Source: Cyclobacterium plantarum
GTDB taxonomy: Bacteria; Bacteroidota; Bacteroidia; Cytophagales; Cyclobacteriaceae
Assembly (NCBI RefSeq): GCF_011290685.1
Contig: NZ_JAANYN010000006.1
Coordinates: 248,001-312,000, forward strand
Length of the DNA: 64,000 nucleotides
Reading direction: 5' to 3'
Shown: in pieces, positions 9,730 to 18,267 of the stretch
Layout of the letters: every line of letters begins with the position of its first letter
How positions within the stretch are numbered: position 1 is the first letter of the stretch
Translations under genes and position numbers: made by a program
The notes under the pieces: model-generated
Database searches by the model: none
What the model was told of the DNA's origin: nothing
The model's input: the letters and a program-made list of their open reading frames with translations, nothing else

Positions 9730-10386
9730 TCAATCAGTCAGAATGGTTTGATTTTGATGTAATTTCCGGATCACTTTAGCAGGGACTCCCCCGACCAAGG
9801 TGTGAGGAGCGACATCTTTGGTTACTACTGCCCCTGCAGCAACTGTTGATCCTTTACCTATCCGCACTCCTTTCAGCACCATAGACCTGGTTGCCAGCCA
9901 CACATCGTCTTCAATGACAATAGCTGCAGACTTGCCTTCGGCAGACCTGTCATCTACCCCATGAAAATCTCCGTCCATGATAATCACCTGATTGGCTATC
10001 TGACAATTTTTCCCAATAGTAATATGTTTGCTTGCTGAAACAATACAGGCAGTATTTACAAATGTGCCCTCCCCAATTTCAAGCAAGGCACCACTATCCG
10101 CAAATAACTGGGTAGTCCCCATATGTGACCAAAGTTTGCAATAATTTCCAATCCTGATTTTGCCAGCGCCTTCCACTCTCAAACCTCCTCTGACAGTTAC
10201 CCATTTGCCCACTTTCTCACAGTTCCGAAGCCTGAATTTGGCATTCAGAAGTCTCCACAAACCTTGTAATAAGTCCTTTGCAAGCAGGCTGTAAAGGTTA
10301 AGTATTTCGCCAAAACCTCTGGCTTCCCTGCCAAAAACCGATTGGCTTTTTTGATTCAATTTTCCTGCAACAGTATGCTTAATCAT
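9730..10386 (-). CDS. left-handed beta-helix (hexapeptide) acyltransferase
   Basis: About 218 residues from the ATG at 10386 (a TTG one codon upstream is less likely). The C-terminal two thirds are hexapeptide repeats of the WcaF/maltose-O-acetyltransferase type (IGKNCQIANQ, IGKGSTVAAGAVVTKDV, VGGVPAKVIRKL), with DGDFHGVDD supplying the probable catalytic histidine loop. Such enzymes O-acetylate sugars of surface polysaccharides using acetyl-CoA. It is divergent from the exopolysaccharide operon (150 bases of AT-rich DNA between the starts), which supports a role in polymer decoration. Substrate not determinable. Confidence 0.88.
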   Translation of the reverse strand: MIKHTVAGKLNQKSQSVFGREARGFGEILNLYSLLAKDLLQGLWRLLNAKFRLRNCEKVGKWVTVRGGLRVEGAGKIRIGNYCKLWSHMGTTQLFADSGALLEIGEGTFVNTACIVSASKHITIGKNCQIANQVIIMDGDFHGVDDRSAEGKSAAIVIEDDVWLATRSMVLKGVRIGKGSTVAAGAVVTKDVAPHTLVGGVPAKVIRKLHQNQTILTD

Positions 10387-10539
10387 CAACCTTCTAAATA
10401 ATTAATGAATATATAAGCTGAAAATTTAAATTCAAAAAAAAAGGATAAATTAAAAATTTTGTTACTTTTATTTTAAAAATAGAGCTAAAACAGTAAATTA
10501 TTTTACATGAACCTATTTTTGTCATTGATATATAAATAA

Positions 10540-11316
10540 ATGAAATTTGTGCTGAAAAAATCAACATTCTACTCCCGCCTGATATTCGTTTTGGTCGTAA
10601 TGATTTTTTTAACTGATAAAAATGTTCGGGCGCAAGAAGAAGTCAATACCCTTGAAGGCATCGAATTGAATAGTCCGCTGGAAAATCAACTTTATAGTTT
10701 AGACAGCCTTATCGGTATAGCCATATCCAATCACCCAACCATCAAACTAAATGAAGCACTTATTGGGTCGGCGGAAGAAAGGGTGAAACTGGCGCAAAAA
10801 TCATGGACGGATTTATTCCGTGTTTATATCGACTATGGATATGGCAATCAGGCCATCCTGACGACCGGATCGCAGGGAGGGGACTTGACCAACATCGCAA
10901 ACGGATACAGGGCAGGGGCCAATCTTAGTATTCCCTTGTCCGAAATTTTCAATAGGGGAAACCGGATCAAACTTCAACAAAATGAAATGGAGGCCACTTT
11001 TTTCAAAACCCGAGAGATGGAATTGGTCATTGCCGAACAGGTCGTGGAAGAATACAACAATCTGCTACTGGCACACCGACTGATGCAAATCAGGTATCAA
11101 ATGCAGGAAAAAGCCAGGACCAACCTGCAACAGATGGAGATGGAGTTTAATTCGGGAAATCTGGATGCCTCCAGCTACATGAGAAATGCAGAAATCCATA
11201 CCGTTGCACAATCTGAATACGAAAATGCAAGGAGGGATTTTTTTGTCGCCACCAAAAAACTCGAAATATTAATCGGACTCCCCTTAGCTAATATCATCCT
11301 TAGAAATGACAATTAA
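10540..11316 (+). CDS. half-length TolC-family outer-membrane protein
   Basis: First gene of the exopolysaccharide operon. A 258-residue exported protein (basic start, hydrophobic stretch about 12-28, cleavage near VRAQ) matching one outer-membrane-efflux repeat: SLIGIAISNHPTIKLNEA at the start of the coiled-coil helices, GYRAGANLSIPLSE strand region, and a long helix with EYENARRDFFVATKKLE. Full TolC homologues have two such repeats and about 420-480 residues, so this is half size. It is not an obvious truncation: its last 11 bases overlap the start of the Wzz-like gene, leaving no remnant. Likely an envelope component of polysaccharide export; no Wza-type OPX protein was seen here. Confidence 0.75.
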   Translation: MKFVLKKSTFYSRLIFVLVVMIFLTDKNVRAQEEVNTLEGIELNSPLENQLYSLDSLIGIAISNHPTIKLNEALIGSAEERVKLAQKSWTDLFRVYIDYGYGNQAILTTGSQGGDLTNIANGYRAGANLSIPLSEIFNRGNRIKLQQNEMEATFFKTREMELVIAEQVVEEYNNLLLAHRLMQIRYQMQEKARTNLQQMEMEFNSGNLDASSYMRNAEIHTVAQSEYENARRDFFVATKKLEILIGLPLANIILRNDN

Positions 11317-13444
11317 ACAATTCATTCTTTTAACTTGGAAAAACAAATTCTTTATTGTGTTGCCACCTATTCTTGCAGCAGTGGGGATCTTCCTTTTGAC
11401 CAGCAATATGCCCAGAGAATATGAAAGCAAAACAATCGTGTTTACCAACCCAAGTTCCAATCAGGGTGCCACAGATGGTGGGGTGGTAAGGATGGATTTT
11501 TACACTTCAAACAATTTATTTGACAACCTTACACTTTTGGTCAAGTCGAGGCAAACTGTAGAAGAAGCCTCCCTTCGGCTGATGGCCCAACACCTTTCCC
11601 TTTCGGGTCCGGAGGAATCGATTATCAGTAGGGGTCCCTATTCCGAACTAAAATCTCATTTCTCCGAAAGAATGTGGGAGGATTTAGCAGTACCTGGTGA
11701 TGAAAAGGAAACATACGCAAATGTAAAAAATCATTATTTAAGTTTCGAAGATTCACCCATTGAATACCTGTTGAGGGAACACGACCATTACGCCATCAGC
11801 AAAATCATTGAGCGCTTGTATGTAAGCAGAAAATCCTCCAGCGACATGATGGAAATCGCATACAGAACCAATGATCCCGGTATTTGTTACCATACGCTCC
11901 GGCTAGTGACCGATGCTTTTACGAGCAGGTATTCGGACATGAAAGAAATGGAAAACATCAATTCCATCACCTACTTTCAAAATCAACTGGTGATTGCGCA
12001 GAACAAATTGAGAGCGGCGGAGGAAAACCTCAAATCCTTCATGACCCAAAACCGGATATTGAATTATTATGAACAGGGCAAATACCTGGATATCGCCAAA
12101 TTAGAGCATGAGCAAGACGAAGAAAGATCCAAACGTCTGCTTTCAGGCACTGAGGCCAATCTGAATGAAATCGAAAATATGTTTGAGAATTTCGAAAAAA
12201 GGCAGGTAATCATTCAACGGATAGGTACCCTTCAGGATCGCATTGTTTCTAAAAACATGGAGATTCAGGGTCTTGCAGCCCAGAATGCAGGATCCCCCCG
12301 AATAGATATGCTGGAAGAAGAAATCGAAAACCTAAAAAACCAAATCGATGAAGCCTCCTCCGAATTGTTTCAAAATAGCAATACCCAAAACGGACTACAG
12401 CGGGAGACCATCCTTGAAGAATGGCTTCGGTTAAAGATTTTATTTGAGGAGCAGAAACAAGCCCTGGATGTCATGCAAAACAGGAAATTATACCTGTCCG
12501 AAAAGATTGAGGAATTTGCACCGCTGGGAGCGGAATTGAAGAAATTGGAAAGAGAGGTCAGTGTAAACGAGGAGCAGTATCTATCCATTCTTCACGGGCT
12601 GAATATGGCCTATTTAAAAAAATATGACCTGGAAATGTCCTCCTCTCAAAGGTTGATCGATGAACCATTTTTCCCAAAAACCCCCCTGCCTTCAAAAAGA
12701 GCATTATTGACGCTGGGTGGGGGAATGGCCACTGGTTTTATCATGTTCTCCCTGGTTTTGCTTACTTTTTTTCTGGACAATACCATAAAATCTGGTCCAA
12801 ATGCAGAAAAAATGACTGGATTAAAGGTGGCCGGCGCCTGGCTCGACGAAAACCGAATAGAAAATACAGTCGACCAACACAAATTGGCCCAAAAAGAAAT
12901 CATTCAATTTCACAATAACCTGAACAAATACCTTCCCAAAACGGGAAAAAAAATCATTTTGTTTTACAGTTTAAAACCCGCAGAAGGCAAAACGTATTTG
13001 ATTAAAAAGTTGGTGCAGGACCTTGAGAAGCAAAACAGGGAGGTGATGTATTGGGGCATGAAAGAGGATACCGGGAAGATGCCCTGTGCCAGCATGGCTT
13101 ACCCGGGTTTAACGAGCATTCAGGGCAATTTTGAGCAGTATTGGTCAAACAAAATTTCCCAAACTGAGGAGGAGTTCATATTATGGGAATTGCCCAATAT
13201 TTCAGAAGCACCCCTCAACTACTCCCTGATCAATCAGGCGAATGCCCTGGTGATGGTATTGGATGCCGAGCGCAAATGGAATCAGGCAGATCTTCATTTA
13301 CTCAATAATTTAAAGGAAATGGTAGAAGTACCCCACCTGATCTGGCTCAATAAAATGAAAAGTGATGAATTGGAAGACATTATCGGAGAAATACCCAAGA
13401 AAAGATCATTCATACGCTCAAAAGTAAAAAAACTGCTTTCCTGA
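11306..13444 (+). CDS. Wzz/Wzc-like polysaccharide co-polymerase with degenerate tyrosine-kinase domain
   Basis: A 712-residue inner-membrane protein governing polysaccharide chain length and export. It has an N-terminal membrane helix (about 15-33), a Wzz domain, a long periplasmic coiled-coil with GNVR-like part (about 220-450), a second membrane helix (about 462-490), and a cytoplasmic domain (about 530-712) homologous to BY-kinases. The P-loop survives as KPAEGKT (Lys562), but the Walker A' strand reads MYWGMKED and the Walker B region ILWELPN, both without the expected aspartates. The protein ends KVKKLLS with no tyrosine cluster, so kinase activity is doubtful. Overlaps the TolC-like gene by 11 bases. 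Confidence 0.85.
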   Translation: MTIKQFILLTWKNKFFIVLPPILAAVGIFLLTSNMPREYESKTIVFTNPSSNQGATDGGVVRMDFYTSNNLFDNLTLLVKSRQTVEEASLRLMAQHLSLSGPEESIISRGPYSELKSHFSERMWEDLAVPGDEKETYANVKNHYLSFEDSPIEYLLREHDHYAISKIIERLYVSRKSSSDMMEIAYRTNDPGICYHTLRLVTDAFTSRYSDMKEMENINSITYFQNQLVIAQNKLRAAEENLKSFMTQNRILNYYEQGKYLDIAKLEHEQDEERSKRLLSGTEANLNEIENMFENFEKRQVIIQRIGTLQDRIVSKNMEIQGLAAQNAGSPRIDMLEEEIENLKNQIDEASSELFQNSNTQNGLQRETILEEWLRLKILFEEQKQALDVMQNRKLYLSEKIEEFAPLGAELKKLEREVSVNEEQYLSILHGLNMAYLKKYDLEMSSSQRLIDEPFFPKTPLPSKRALLTLGGGMATGFIMFSLVLLTFFLDNTIKSGPNAEKMTGLKVAGAWLDENRIENTVDQHKLAQKEIIQFHNNLNKYLPKTGKKIILFYSLKPAEGKTYLIKKLVQDLEKQNREVMYWGMKEDTGKMPCASMAYPGLTSIQGNFEQYWSNKISQTEEEFILWELPNISEAPLNYSLINQANALVMVLDAERKWNQADLHLLNNLKEMVEVPHLIWLNKMKSDELEDIIGEIPKKRSFIRSKVKKLLS

Positions 13445-13463
13445 TAAACTCAAGGATCATTAC

Positions 13464-14894
13464 ATGGATTATTCCCGTTACCCTATAGGCATACCCCTCA
13501 CAGGACTCGTCCTTGCCCTGCTGATCAGCCTTATTGTGGCCTATACAGGGATTTTGGGAGTTGGTGCACTGACCATACTGCCTTTTGCAGCCCTGCTGTT
13601 TCTTTTCATGTTGAGTCACCCCAACAAAGCTCTTATCGTTGCCCTGGTATTTGCTTTTGTTTCCATTGGAGCCAGCCGGTATATACCCAGCCTGCCTTTG
13701 GGCCTTTCGGTGGATTTTGCGTTGGTAGCCGTAATATTAAGTGCCTTGTTTCATACAAAAGTAAAAACAGACTTTCGCTACCTGAAAAACAGCCTTTTTG
13801 GCGTCACGCTGCTGTGGATGATGTATAACATAGCGGAGCTTTTCAACCCTGAGGCCAGAAGTGTTACTGCCTGGGTCTATGCTGTACGGGGAACGGCTTT
13901 GTACATGTTGCTTACAGTCCCCCTCACACTACTTTATGCGCATAAAAGAAAAGACCTGGACCGGCTGATCAAAATCATACTATTGTTTTCCATACTCGCT
14001 TCATTCTGGGGCCTCAGACAATACTACATAGGTTTGGATGGAGCAGAAAATCGCTGGCTGGATGCAGGTTCAAGATCCACCCATGTCCTTTTTGGGAACC
14101 TCAGGGTTTTTAGTTTCTTTTCGGACGCAGGCCAGTTCGGTGCAGGCATTGCTCATTCGGGAATGATTGCCCTTGTTTTGGCACTGGGACCTTTTACGCT
14201 GAAAAAGCGCATTTTCTTTGCCCTTTGTGCGCTGTTGTTTTTTTATCTAATGATCATGAGTGGCACCAGAGGAGCTTTAATGGTCCCGGTGGCAGGTACG
14301 CTGGCTTACCTTTTTGCATCAAAAAACTTTAAGTTAATGACCCTTGGTCTGGCTAGCCTCGCAATAGTCTTTGTATTTTTAAAATTCACTTCCATAGGTA
14401 ATGATGTTTACCAAATAAGGAGATTAAGGTCTGCTTTGGACCCAAATGATGCTTCACTCAATGTAAGATTAGCCAACAAGGCGAAATTTTCCGAATACCT
14501 GAAAACCAGGCCATTTGGAGGTGGAATAGGTACTTCTGGTTTTTGGGGGCAAAGATTCAGTCCTGGTACTTTTCTGGCAGAAACCCCCAATGACAGCTGG
14601 TTCATTAAAATCTGGGCAGAAATGGGAGTCGTTGGGCTTTCACTACATGTATCCATACTCGCATTCATCGCATTAATGGCTTTATTTAAAATCTGGAAGG
14701 TTGAAAACCCCCAACTCAAACAAAAATTGCTGGGATTGTTTGCCGGCTATGTGGGGATTGCAGCTGCATCTATCGGAAATCCTTTACTGGGACAAATGCC
14801 TACCGGTTTGATACTTTACATGTCCTGGGCCTATTTTTTCCTGGCAGAGGATCTTGATAAGGAAAACAACAAAGAAATAATGAATAATGAATAA
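13464..14894 (+). CDS. O-antigen ligase/polymerase family membrane protein
   Basis: A 476-residue polytopic protein with about ten to twelve membrane helices and the Wzy_C/O-antigen ligase signature region: a large loop after GLRQYYIGLDG and the motif MSGTRGALMVP, followed by RPFGGGIGTSGF and a late periplasmic loop ETPNDSWFIKIWAEMG. Family members either polymerise undecaprenyl-linked repeat units (Wzy) or ligate them (WaaL); inside an operon with a flippase and a Wzz-like protein the polymerase role is the better inference. It starts 19 bases after the Wzz-like gene and overlaps the next gene by 8 bases. Confidence 0.85.
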   Translation: MDYSRYPIGIPLTGLVLALLISLIVAYTGILGVGALTILPFAALLFLFMLSHPNKALIVALVFAFVSIGASRYIPSLPLGLSVDFALVAVILSALFHTKVKTDFRYLKNSLFGVTLLWMMYNIAELFNPEARSVTAWVYAVRGTALYMLLTVPLTLLYAHKRKDLDRLIKIILLFSILASFWGLRQYYIGLDGAENRWLDAGSRSTHVLFGNLRVFSFFSDAGQFGAGIAHSGMIALVLALGPFTLKKRIFFALCALLFFYLMIMSGTRGALMVPVAGTLAYLFASKNFKLMTLGLASLAIVFVFLKFTSIGNDVYQIRRLRSALDPNDASLNVRLANKAKFSEYLKTRPFGGGIGTSGFWGQRFSPGTFLAETPNDSWFIKIWAEMGVVGLSLHVSILAFIALMALFKIWKVENPQLKQKLLGLFAGYVGIAAASIGNPLLGQMPTGLILYMSWAYFFLAEDLDKENNKEIMNNE

Positions 14895-15801
14895 ACCGTT
14901 AATTTCTGTCATCACCATTAACTTCAATGGCCTGGTACACACCCTGGATTTTTTGGCTTCATTTCAAAAAGTGAGCTATCCCAATGTAGAAATCATAGTG
15001 GTGGACAATGCTTCAACTGAAGATCCTGAGGAAATACATACAAAATTCCCAAATACCATTCTGGTAAAAAACCCAGTTAACGAGGGATTCGCCGGAGGAA
15101 ATAACCGGGGAATGGAGAATGCAAAAGGAGACTATTTCTTTCTGATTAACAATGACACTGAGGTCGCCCCGGACATCCTGGATGTGCTTTTACAACGTAT
15201 TCAGCAAGAAGAAAATGCCGGATTGGTCTGTCCTAAAATCCTTTATCATGACGCCCCGGACACCATTCAATATGCCGGTTTCTCTGCCATAAACCCCATT
15301 ACAGGGCGTGGCAAGGGCAAGGGTTACCAGGAAAAAGATACAGGGCAATACCAAAAAGCGGAAATCACCCAGCTGGCTCATGGAGCAGCCATGTTTATCC
15401 CTAAAAGGGTGGTACTTGACATAGGCATGATGGCCGAACTCTATTTTCTTTATTACGAAGAAATGGACTATTGTGAGCGCATAAAAAATGCCGGGTATGA
15501 GATTTGGTACGAACCCGGGAGTTTTATTTTGCACAAGGAATCCATGAGCGTGGGTAAAAACTCCTTGCTAAAAACTTACTACATGAGTCGGAACAGGTGG
15601 TTGTTTTTGAGAAGAAATGTAAACTGGCCCTTGTTTTTTTTTACAGCAGCTTATTACCTGCTGGTTGCCCTGCCAAAAAACCTGCTGGTTTTTGCCCTGC
15701 AGGCAGAGTGGTCTCATTTTAAAAAATATTTCAAAGGTTTTTCAGACGGGTTGTTCATGAAGCATATCCGGGAAGACCCCGCACTTAAGCATCAGTCATG
15801 A
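14887..15801 (+). CDS. GT2 glycosyltransferase (rhamnosyltransferase-like)
   Basis: A 304-residue cytosolic GT-A enzyme: VITINFNG nucleotide-binding strand, VVDNASTED, GFAGGNNRG and LINNDTEV (DxD-like metal site), then YYEEMDYCERIKNAGY (catalytic-base region) and a short amphipathic or hydrophobic C-terminal segment (FFTAAYYLLVALP). The pattern is that of WbbL/RfbF-type enzymes that add deoxyhexoses such as rhamnose to lipid-linked repeat units. It overlaps the preceding polymerase gene by 8 bases and shares an ATGA with the following gene, so it is translationally coupled on both sides. Donor sugar is inference only. Confidence 0.88.
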   Translation: MNKPLISVITINFNGLVHTLDFLASFQKVSYPNVEIIVVDNASTEDPEEIHTKFPNTILVKNPVNEGFAGGNNRGMENAKGDYFFLINNDTEVAPDILDVLLQRIQQEENAGLVCPKILYHDAPDTIQYAGFSAINPITGRGKGKGYQEKDTGQYQKAEITQLAHGAAMFIPKRVVLDIGMMAELYFLYYEEMDYCERIKNAGYEIWYEPGSFILHKESMSVGKNSLLKTYYMSRNRWLFLRRNVNWPLFFFTAAYYLLVALPKNLLVFALQAEWSHFKKYFKGFSDGLFMKHIREDPALKHQS

Positions 15802-16931
15802 GAATAGGTATAGAAGCACAACGGATTTTCAGAAAAAAAAGGCATGGGATGGACATGGTAGCCATTGCACTCATTCGAAATCTGCAAAAAATGGATACCA
15901 GCAACCAATACTTTATTTTTGTCAATGAAGTGGAGGATACTTCCCCGATCAGTCCCACGGAAAATTTCACCATAGTACCCCTTACACCTTCTCCCTACCC
16001 TGTCTGGGAACAATATCATTTGGCAAGAGCAGTGAAAACCTATCAGCTGGACCTTCTCCATTGTACCAGCAACACTGCACCTATTTCCTGCAAGGCTAAA
16101 CTGGTCATCACTTTACATGATATCATCTATCTCGAAAAATTGAATTTTAGAGAAGGTTCCTGGTACCAAAGAATGGGCAACCTTTACCGCCGCTGGAACG
16201 TGCCAAAAGTCGTGAAAAAAGCCTCTTGCTTGTTTACTGTTTCACGCTACGAACAAGAGCGGATCGTAAGGCAATTTGGCATGCAGCCAGAAAAGGTCAA
16301 AGTGGTATACAACGGAGTGGCCGGACATTTCAAAAGAGAAAGCCCCGAAAAAAGAAAGGTAATCCAAAAGAAGTATGGATTGCCGGATACATTTATGTTG
16401 TTCCTGGGCAATACAGATCCCAAAAAAAACCTCAAAGGAGTATTGAAAAGCCTCGCCTTGCTGGAGGAAAAAAAAGTTGATTTTCCTGATTTGGTCATGC
16501 CTGATTTTGGAAAAGATGTTTTGATATTGATGCTAAAGGCCATAAACTCCCCTCAGCTGATCCATAAAATCCACCTGACGGGCTATATACCCAATGAAGA
16601 TCTTCCTTCCATTTATAGCCAGGCGTTGCTCTTCTTATACCCTTCCCTCAGGGAAAGTTTTGGCTTGCCCATACTGGAAGCCATGGCTTGTGGCTGTCCG
16701 GTCATCACTTCCAACACCTCCTCTATGCCTGAAGTAGCCGGAGAGGCCGCTTTGCTGATTGATCCCTTTGATCCGGAAAGTTTGAGCAAAGGAATAGCAT
16801 CCCTGCTTGAAAACCGGGAAAAAAGGCAAAAACTTATAGAAAGGGGATATAAGAGACCACAATTATTTGACTACCAAAAGGGTGCGAAAGAAACCCTGCT
16901 CAGCTATACCCAAATCCTGAAACAGGAATGA
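15798..16931 (+). CDS. GT4 family glycosyltransferase
   Basis: A 377-residue GT-B enzyme. The N-terminal half starts MRIGIEAQRIF and carries a HDIIYLEK segment; the C-terminal Rossmann domain starts FLGNTDPKKNLKG and has the retaining-enzyme signature ESFGLPILE (Glu286 and Glu294, EX7E) followed by MACGCPVI. These enzymes use nucleotide sugars to build the lipid-linked repeat unit. Start and stop overlap both neighbours by four bases (ATGA), so it is a central member of the plus-strand polysaccharide operon. Specific sugar unknown. Confidence 0.9.
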   Translation: MRIGIEAQRIFRKKRHGMDMVAIALIRNLQKMDTSNQYFIFVNEVEDTSPISPTENFTIVPLTPSPYPVWEQYHLARAVKTYQLDLLHCTSNTAPISCKAKLVITLHDIIYLEKLNFREGSWYQRMGNLYRRWNVPKVVKKASCLFTVSRYEQERIVRQFGMQPEKVKVVYNGVAGHFKRESPEKRKVIQKKYGLPDTFMLFLGNTDPKKNLKGVLKSLALLEEKKVDFPDLVMPDFGKDVLILMLKAINSPQLIHKIHLTGYIPNEDLPSIYSQALLFLYPSLRESFGLPILEAMACGCPVITSNTSSMPEVAGEAALLIDPFDPESLSKGIASLLENREKRQKLIERGYKRPQLFDYQKGAKETLLSYTQILKQE

Positions 16932-18265
16932 AGGATAAAAAATATTGGCTCAGCAGTGGATTTTATACCATGATGCACAGGGGCGTGGATTTTTTGCTTG
17001 GCTTCATTGGTTTCATGTTATTGGTTAGGATCATTTCTCCGGAAGATTTCGGGGTTTGGGTTTTGCTTACCACCATTGTATCCATCATTGATATGGCCAG
17101 GAACGGCTTTATTCAAAATGGTTTGATCAAATATTTTGTTGGAAAAAACCCAGGCGTTCAGGCCAAAATCCAAACAGCAGCCATTTGGTTGAATACCTCA
17201 CTTAGCATATTGATTTTTTTAATTATCTGGCTGCTTGCTTCCCCTTTGGCAAAGCTATTGAATGCTCCGGATTTGGCAGAAATCCTTATCATTTATTCCT
17301 GGGTGATTCCCGTATTGGTATTTCACACCCATAACCTGGTGCTGATGCAGGCCAGTTATGATTTCAAAGCTTACTTCTTTGCAGGAATCAGCAAAAGTTT
17401 GCCCTTTTTTCTGGTAATTCTATTGGCTTACATGAACTTCTTTGAACTAAGCCTCAAGTCTCTGGCCTGGTACCAAAATGGAGCCTTTTTACTGGCCTCT
17501 CTGATGTCTGCCTATCAGGTACGAAAATATTTCAGCCTCCGGTCGAAGGTCCGTCCCTATTGGCTGATCAAGTTATTTCACTTCGGGAAATACGTTTTTG
17601 GTACCAACCTCGTTTCCATGCTTACCAACAGCCTGGATAAATTTTTGCTCGGAGCCCTTCTTTCTCCTGTTCAGGTGGCCATGGCCAATACGGCTGGCCG
17701 GGTGATGAACATGGTTGAAATCCCCGTGAATTCCATTGCCTCCATCAGCTATCCCAAAGCGGCAGAAGCTCACGACAAAAAGGATTCGGAGGAGGTTGGT
17801 CGGCTCTATGAAAAAACTTTAGGGATGATGTTGGCCCTTACGGTACCATTTTGGCTATTTTGTCTTGTATTTGCGCATTATATCATATTATTTATCGCAG
17901 GGGAATCCTATTTGAACGCAGTCCCATTTTTAAGGATCATGGTATTCCTGGCCCTGATCAAACCCTTCGACAGGCAGTCCGGAGTATTTCTGGACGCCAT
18001 AGGCAAGCCCTTCTACAATATGATCATGGTTTTTGGTACCTTCGTTTACGGGGTAGGTTTAAGCTGGTTATTTATCCAATGGACCGGCTTGCAGGGAGCA
18101 GCATATGGATTGGTAATCTCCATTTTTATCACTGTTTTAATCAAAAACTTCATACTTTCAAGATACATCGATATCCATATTTGGGCTTGCTGGGCACAGG
18201 CTGCAAAAAATTATCTCAGGGCATTTGAAGAGGCGAAGAAAAGGATCGGTAAAAAGCTGCATTAA
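16928..18265 (+). CDS. Wzx-type oligosaccharide flippase
   Basis: A 445-residue polytopic membrane protein of the polysaccharide transporter (MOP) superfamily, with about 12-14 helices spread through its length and the family-typical start YTMMHRGVDFLLGFIGFMLLVRIISPEDFGVW. It would flip the undecaprenyl-linked repeat unit across the inner membrane for the polymerase encoded upstream. It is the last gene of the plus-strand operon and overlaps its predecessor by four bases. Its stop is 2 bases from the stop of a convergent glycosyltransferase, with no terminator hairpin visible between. Confidence 0.9.
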   Translation: MKDKKYWLSSGFYTMMHRGVDFLLGFIGFMLLVRIISPEDFGVWVLLTTIVSIIDMARNGFIQNGLIKYFVGKNPGVQAKIQTAAIWLNTSLSILIFLIIWLLASPLAKLLNAPDLAEILIIYSWVIPVLVFHTHNLVLMQASYDFKAYFFAGISKSLPFFLVILLAYMNFFELSLKSLAWYQNGAFLLASLMSAYQVRKYFSLRSKVRPYWLIKLFHFGKYVFGTNLVSMLTNSLDKFLLGALLSPVQVAMANTAGRVMNMVEIPVNSIASISYPKAAEAHDKKDSEEVGRLYEKTLGMMLALTVPFWLFCLVFAHYIILFIAGESYLNAVPFLRIMVFLALIKPFDRQSGVFLDAIGKPFYNMIMVFGTFVYGVGLSWLFIQWTGLQGAAYGLVISIFITVLIKNFILSRYIDIHIWACWAQAAKNYLRAFEEAKKRIGKKLH

Positions 18266-18267
18266 TA

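Noticed and set aside
10540-11316. Frameshifted remnant of a full TolC gene
   Set aside because: The next gene starts within its last codons and shows no TolC sequence in any frame, so the short form appears to be natural.
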